Positions 60,234 through 64,000 of a DNA stretch of 64,000 bases are shown piece after piece; position 1 is the first letter of the stretch, and the number at the start of each line of letters is the position of its first letter. This DNA is from Onthophagus taurus (lineage: Eukaryota; Arthropoda; Insecta; Coleoptera; Scarabaeidae): assembly GCF_036711975.1 (NCBI RefSeq), contig NC_091973.1, positions 5,332,001 to 5,396,000 on the forward strand, given 5' to 3'. A model generated the notes under the pieces. It ran no database searches, had not been told where the DNA came from, and saw only the letters and a program-made list of their open reading frames with translations. Both the position numbers and the translations under genes were made by a program.

Positions 60234-60904
60234 GTGAGAATAAATGTTTTGAGGACATTCCCATTTAAAACAAATTGGTATTGTTTAATTTTACTTTAAT
60301 CGTGGAATTAAATATAATTTTAGGGATGTGATATCAAAAGAATGTTTAGATAAGGTGTAAAAAGGATATTAAGTTACACAATTAGGTTAAGAACTCAATG
60401 ATACTATTATAGTATAAATTAACCTATTAGTGCATAATGTTGGAAGATATTTTTGTTATAAATTTAGTTTCTATTTGTTTTTGATTTTTCTTTGTAATAG
60501 TATGGTCCTCTTTGAATCAAATATTTTTAGAATTAAGAAGTACAAATATTAAATTAATATAAATATGTAATTATCAAATAAGAATATACCAAATTAATAT
60601 ACAAATCAAATGATAACAAAATATAAAAAATTTTAGTAAGTTATTCCAGGTGCTAATAATATAACAGGTATTAGAAACAGTTACTAGTAAAATATGGAAA
60701 ATAAAACATACTCTATGTTGACTTCACATGGTATAGTCTTCCACTCGGCGATCGGTTTTTATGACTCTCTCACTTTCCTACTGTAGTTGTAAAATGAACA
60801 AAGACGGGGTTGCACCAGGTAGTTTCCCATTGTAGAATGCTGGGATTCCTCACTCAGGGCCGCATTAAAGAACACTCTTTACTTGCAAATTGTAGAAAAA
60901 TAAT

Positions 60905-61125
60905 AGGGTGATATAACCTCTTCAGATCCCACAAAAAACCCTGCAACAGAATGTTTTGAAATTTTTGCCAACGGTTTCACAGAGGTCAATTAGCTTAAAT
61001 AAATTTTTTGAAATTTAAAAAAAAAATATATTTCCCAAAGCATAGAACAATAATTTAACATTATAATGGTATAAAAACAAAGTGTCCATTAAAATGGACC
61101 TGGGATCTGAAGAGGATATAAATAC
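60905..61125. mobile_element. Small candidate MITE
   Basis: GATATAACCTCTTCAGATCC (about 60911) faces its near-exact inverse GGGATCTGAAGAGGATATAA (about 61107) roughly 200 bp apart. No coding content. A target duplication is not clear. Confidence 0.45.
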
Positions 61126-61164
61126 TCATTATTCTCTTATTTGTTGTATTTTTAATATTAAGTA

Positions 61165-63286
61165 AGGTACAAGAGGGTAATAAGGCCCGGCTGATAATAA
61201 GGCCCATGTTCGAAAATCTCGCCAACAAGCATAAACGAGGCCAGCATTCGAGTCAAGACGAAGCACAACTATATGTAATCGTTGTCACGATTATAGTTGC
61301 GTTTGTTAGGGTAACCGTTCATGTGATAGTGATAGCGAAGATTTATAAGCTATTGGTTTTATAAGTCATTGTCGAGAGTGTTGACTTGTGAGCCTGTAAC
61401 GTAAGTAATTACATATTTTACACTTGGTGGCAATGAAAGAGCATTAAATATACTTATGATTGCTAATGTTAGGTTATGTGTGGTTTCCGCGCAAACATTT
61501 TTTCTGGTTAACGCTACTTGTCTGGAAATAACGCCCGGGCCTTATTAACAGAAAGCAACCCTGGGCTGTATTTCTAGGTAGTTAGGCCTTATTTTACAAC
61601 ACGCTAACATTCCGGAACTGTGTTTTGATACTTAGATGGGAAAACCGTGTAGAGGTATCCGAGCCAATTGGACCTCAGAAATGATGGAAGAAGCCCTTCA
61701 ACTCCTTCAACAAGGACTTTCCCAGAGGGAAGTTGAAAGGCGTTCGAAAATTCCGCGGCGTACGTTAAGAGCTCATATGCAGAGTGGATCTACAGAAAGA
61801 TCATTGGAAAGGAAACCAATTTTATCAAAGATCTAGAAAACAGAATAATCCGACTGGCGGAAGTTGGTATACCCTTGACACCTAAATCACTTCGGAGAAA
61901 TGTATACAGCTTCATTAAGGCAAACGGAATTAACTTGAAAAAAAAGAAAAATAACCAAATTCTTGGAAAGGATTGGTTCAGCGCCTTCCTAAAACGTCAC
62001 CCACGTTTAAGTAAGCGTCGCGCACAGTGTATGAATCCAGCAAGAGCTCAGAAATTAAATCGTTTTATTGTTAACGATTATTTCAGAAAATTACGATTCA
62101 CTCTTGAAAAGAATAAAATGTTACATACACCTGAGCGAATTTTCAATATGGATGAAAAGGGCTGCCGCTTAACATTGCATCATCAGCAATCCGTGTTGGC
62201 CCTAAAAAGAACCAAAAGAGTTCATCTTGTAGCTCAAGAACATGCGGAAAACTCAACTGTTGTGACATGCGTTAACGCTTTGGGTAACGCAATACCACCC
62301 ATGGTTCTTTTTAAGGACATACGTCAGAAACCTACTTTTCAAGATGGTCTTCCTGCTGGGTCAGCTGTGTTAATGAGCCCAAAAGGTAGTATGACTACCG
62401 AACTGTTTTGCAAATGGCTAGAACATTTTGCAAAGTACAAACCCACAGGCAACGTTCTTCTGATTTTTGATGGTGCTACGTCGCATCTTGATATGATGGT
62501 TGCACAGAAGGCTGAAGAATTGGAGATTCTTCTGTTTTGTTTACCTAGCAGTGTTTAAGTCCTTTGAACATTTCTGGGACGAGGAGTTGATGACGTATTG
62601 GGATCAAAAACCAGATCGTAAGCTGACTAAAGACAGATTTTCACATATCTTTACACCGGTATGGGAAAAGTGTATGTCCGTAGCCAACATTACCAGTGGC
62701 TTTAGAGTTACTGGCGTATGCACCGTCTTCGGTATGTAGGCCAGTTGAAAATCAAACTTCATCGACTTCTTTGTTAACTAGTCCTGCTGTCGGCAACCAG
62801 GAGTCGTCCAGTTCTGACGATGACGCGAACATACCGTTGGCTGTACTTCGTACACGTTTGATGGGCAACATAACTCGAAAGAGAGCCGAAGATCTGCCTG
62901 GACCTTCAAAATCAAATGAAAAAAATGCGTTCAGTAATATACTGAAAACGCCTGAATTACCAGAAAAAAAGTGTACTAGGCCGAGAAAAAAGGCCTTAAA
63001 CTATAGGGCTCAAGAAGTTACAAAAGACTTGTTTAAATCAAAAAAACTGTACTAATGTTAATGATGGGCTTTATTTTCAGCCGAGCCAGAGAATAACGAC
63101 CACACATGTTGAATACATAATATTTTTTTACAGGGTTGCTATGTATACAACCGACGTTCTTTTAGTTACATTTTGTACTTTATAAATAGTTTGATAAGCG
63201 AATATATTTTATTTTTATTTAAAAGAGTTTCATTCCGAAAAAATTTAAAAAAATTCTTAGGTGTCCCTTATTACCCTCTTGTACCT
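61165..63286 (+). mobile_element. pogo-type DNA transposon, full length, inactive
   Basis: The 2,122-bp element has terminal inverted repeats AGGTACAAGAGGGTAATAAG and its inverse at 63267-63286, flanked by TA on both sides (61163-61164, 63287-63288). Its transposase is at 61636-63055. TA target duplication and transposase type agree with the pogo/Tigger group. It sits in the first UBA5 intron in the same orientation as the gene. Confidence 0.92.
61636..63055 (+). pseudogene. pogo/Tigger-like transposase, broken
   Basis: The N-terminal psq/HTH DNA-binding region (MGKPCRGIRANWTSEMMEEA.. LSQREVERRSKIPRRTL) runs to 61836, where a one-base loss shifts the frame before DLENRIIRLAEVG. From 61875 the frame carries a CENP-B-like HTH (ILGKDWFSAFLKRHP) and the DDE domain, with FNMDEKG (first Asp) and LLIFDGATSHLD (second Asp). 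At about 62545 a deletion removes the stretch expected to hold the third acidic residue (LQPLD in relatives). Reading resumes in another frame at VFKSFEHFW, and shifts again near 62700 before the acidic and basic tail ending LFKSKKLY. At least three lesions make it non-functional. Confidence 0.88.
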
Positions 63287-63289
63287 TAC

Positions 63290-64000
63290 ATATTTTTTCT
63301 AAGAAATGTTTTGAGAATGCATGCATTGTCTAATTACAAAAAAGAGCGGAGGATAATTAGATTCTTTAAAATTTTGTTATTCTATTATTTAGACATTCCT
63401 AAAATTAATATATTTTTTTCTAAGACTTTTATATTAGTTTTTATAATTAAATTTTAGTTGTTATAACTAAACTTTGGTTTTTTTATTAAATTTTAGTTTA
63501 AAAAAATTTAAATTCGACCCTGTCTTTGTCTGACTGTTATAAATCTTTTCAAGTACTCAAGCGGGCAAAAATCACCCCGACTTTTATTTATGACTGTCAT
63601 AAAAACCGATCTGGATGTGGAAGAGTATACTGATGTCTTATTATTGGTGGTGCAGTACCAACATAGAAGACTTATCATCACAAAGTTGCTTGATTATGAC
63701 ATTAAGATTCTCACTTCAAGACCTTCCCTAATCTACCCGACATTGTGCAGTTTCATAACCTGACACCAAAACTGATTTTACCCAACATTCTTTACCTATA
63801 ACTAATTAAAATAAACTGTAGCCAATATAACTAACTTTTCGCAATCTGGTATTGTGGAGACTTTTTACCTATATTATTAGCTTAGGTAGCTTTGTAATTT
63901 TGATGATTAATAAAAGATAAAACAAGACTTATACTATGCACTAATAGGTTAATTCAAAACAATAAATTTTATTGATTTTTCCTATACAATTTTAGTCGTT
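63290..64000. other. UBA5 intron continuation, nothing recognised
   Basis: AT-rich sequence with no exon matching the UBA5 adenylation domain and no repeat beyond the 19-bp inverted copy at 63935. Confidence 0.5.

Larger units (their letters stand above)
60418..63953. repeat. 19-bp inverted repeat pair flanking 3.5 kb of the UBA5 intron
   Basis: ATTAACCTATTAGTGCATA at 60418-60436 is perfectly inverted at 63935-63953. It may mark the ends of an older element into which the pogo transposon inserted, or be a chance pair of repeat-family fragments. Confidence 0.5.

Noticed and set aside
60324-60360. Possible second UBA5 exon after TTTTAG
   Set aside because: It reads RDVISKECLDKV and then a stop, unlike the expected SRLMAL.. 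continuation.
1-64000. tRNA, rRNA or snRNA genes
   Set aside because: No cloverleaf with A/B boxes or recognisable snRNA core was found by eye. A covariance-model scan would be needed to exclude them.

Overview
The window is AT-rich nuclear DNA from an insect. The genes have short GT-AG introns and encode proteins with clear insect and metazoan relatives. Intergenic DNA is crowded with non-LTR retrotransposons, pogo, mariner-like and hAT-like DNA elements and satellite arrays. A beetle is a reasonable guess from the overall character, but nothing in the sequence proves the order.

Eight host genes can be modelled. Contactin (8034-15408, minus) is a lectin/Ig/FN3 GPI-anchored adhesion protein in nine coding exons that sum to 1,235 codons in frame. 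TADA3 (16470-20702, minus) is the SAGA/ATAC adaptor. A divergent eIF4E-family gene (17000-17672, plus) lies wholly inside the last TADA3 intron on the other strand. SmD2 (21158-21565, plus) is divergent from TADA3 and has its start codon split by an intron. A 1,077-aa protein that I cannot name (23075-26565, plus) runs towards TRAPPC2/sedlin (29824-30297, minus). A maverick-like TGF-beta ligand is at 39334-41279 (minus). The first coding exon of UBA5 is at 60097-60233 (plus), and the rest of that gene lies beyond the window.

Layout: 1-8000 holds a LINE fragment, a TA-flanked MITE, a large foldback element and a Penelope-like end with a hammerhead-like fold, but no gene. 8000-21600 is the gene-dense part. 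23000-33500 is a rearranged locus where pieces of the 1,077-aa gene and of TRAPPC2 were duplicated directly and in inverted orientation together with a 146-bp satellite. 35780-38625 is a TIR element with a LINE inserted in it, marked by a 12-bp target duplication. 42000-58000 is mostly satellites and broken LINEs, including one LINE inside another and one LINE inside a satellite. 61165-63286 is a complete but dead pogo-type transposon in the UBA5 intron.

The host genes belong to unrelated pathways (adhesion, chromatin, translation, splicing, trafficking, signalling, UFMylation), so no joint operation is implied. Gene structures were worked out by hand from splice sites, reading-frame continuity and remembered family sequences. 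Exon edges are exact proposals, not confirmed transcripts.
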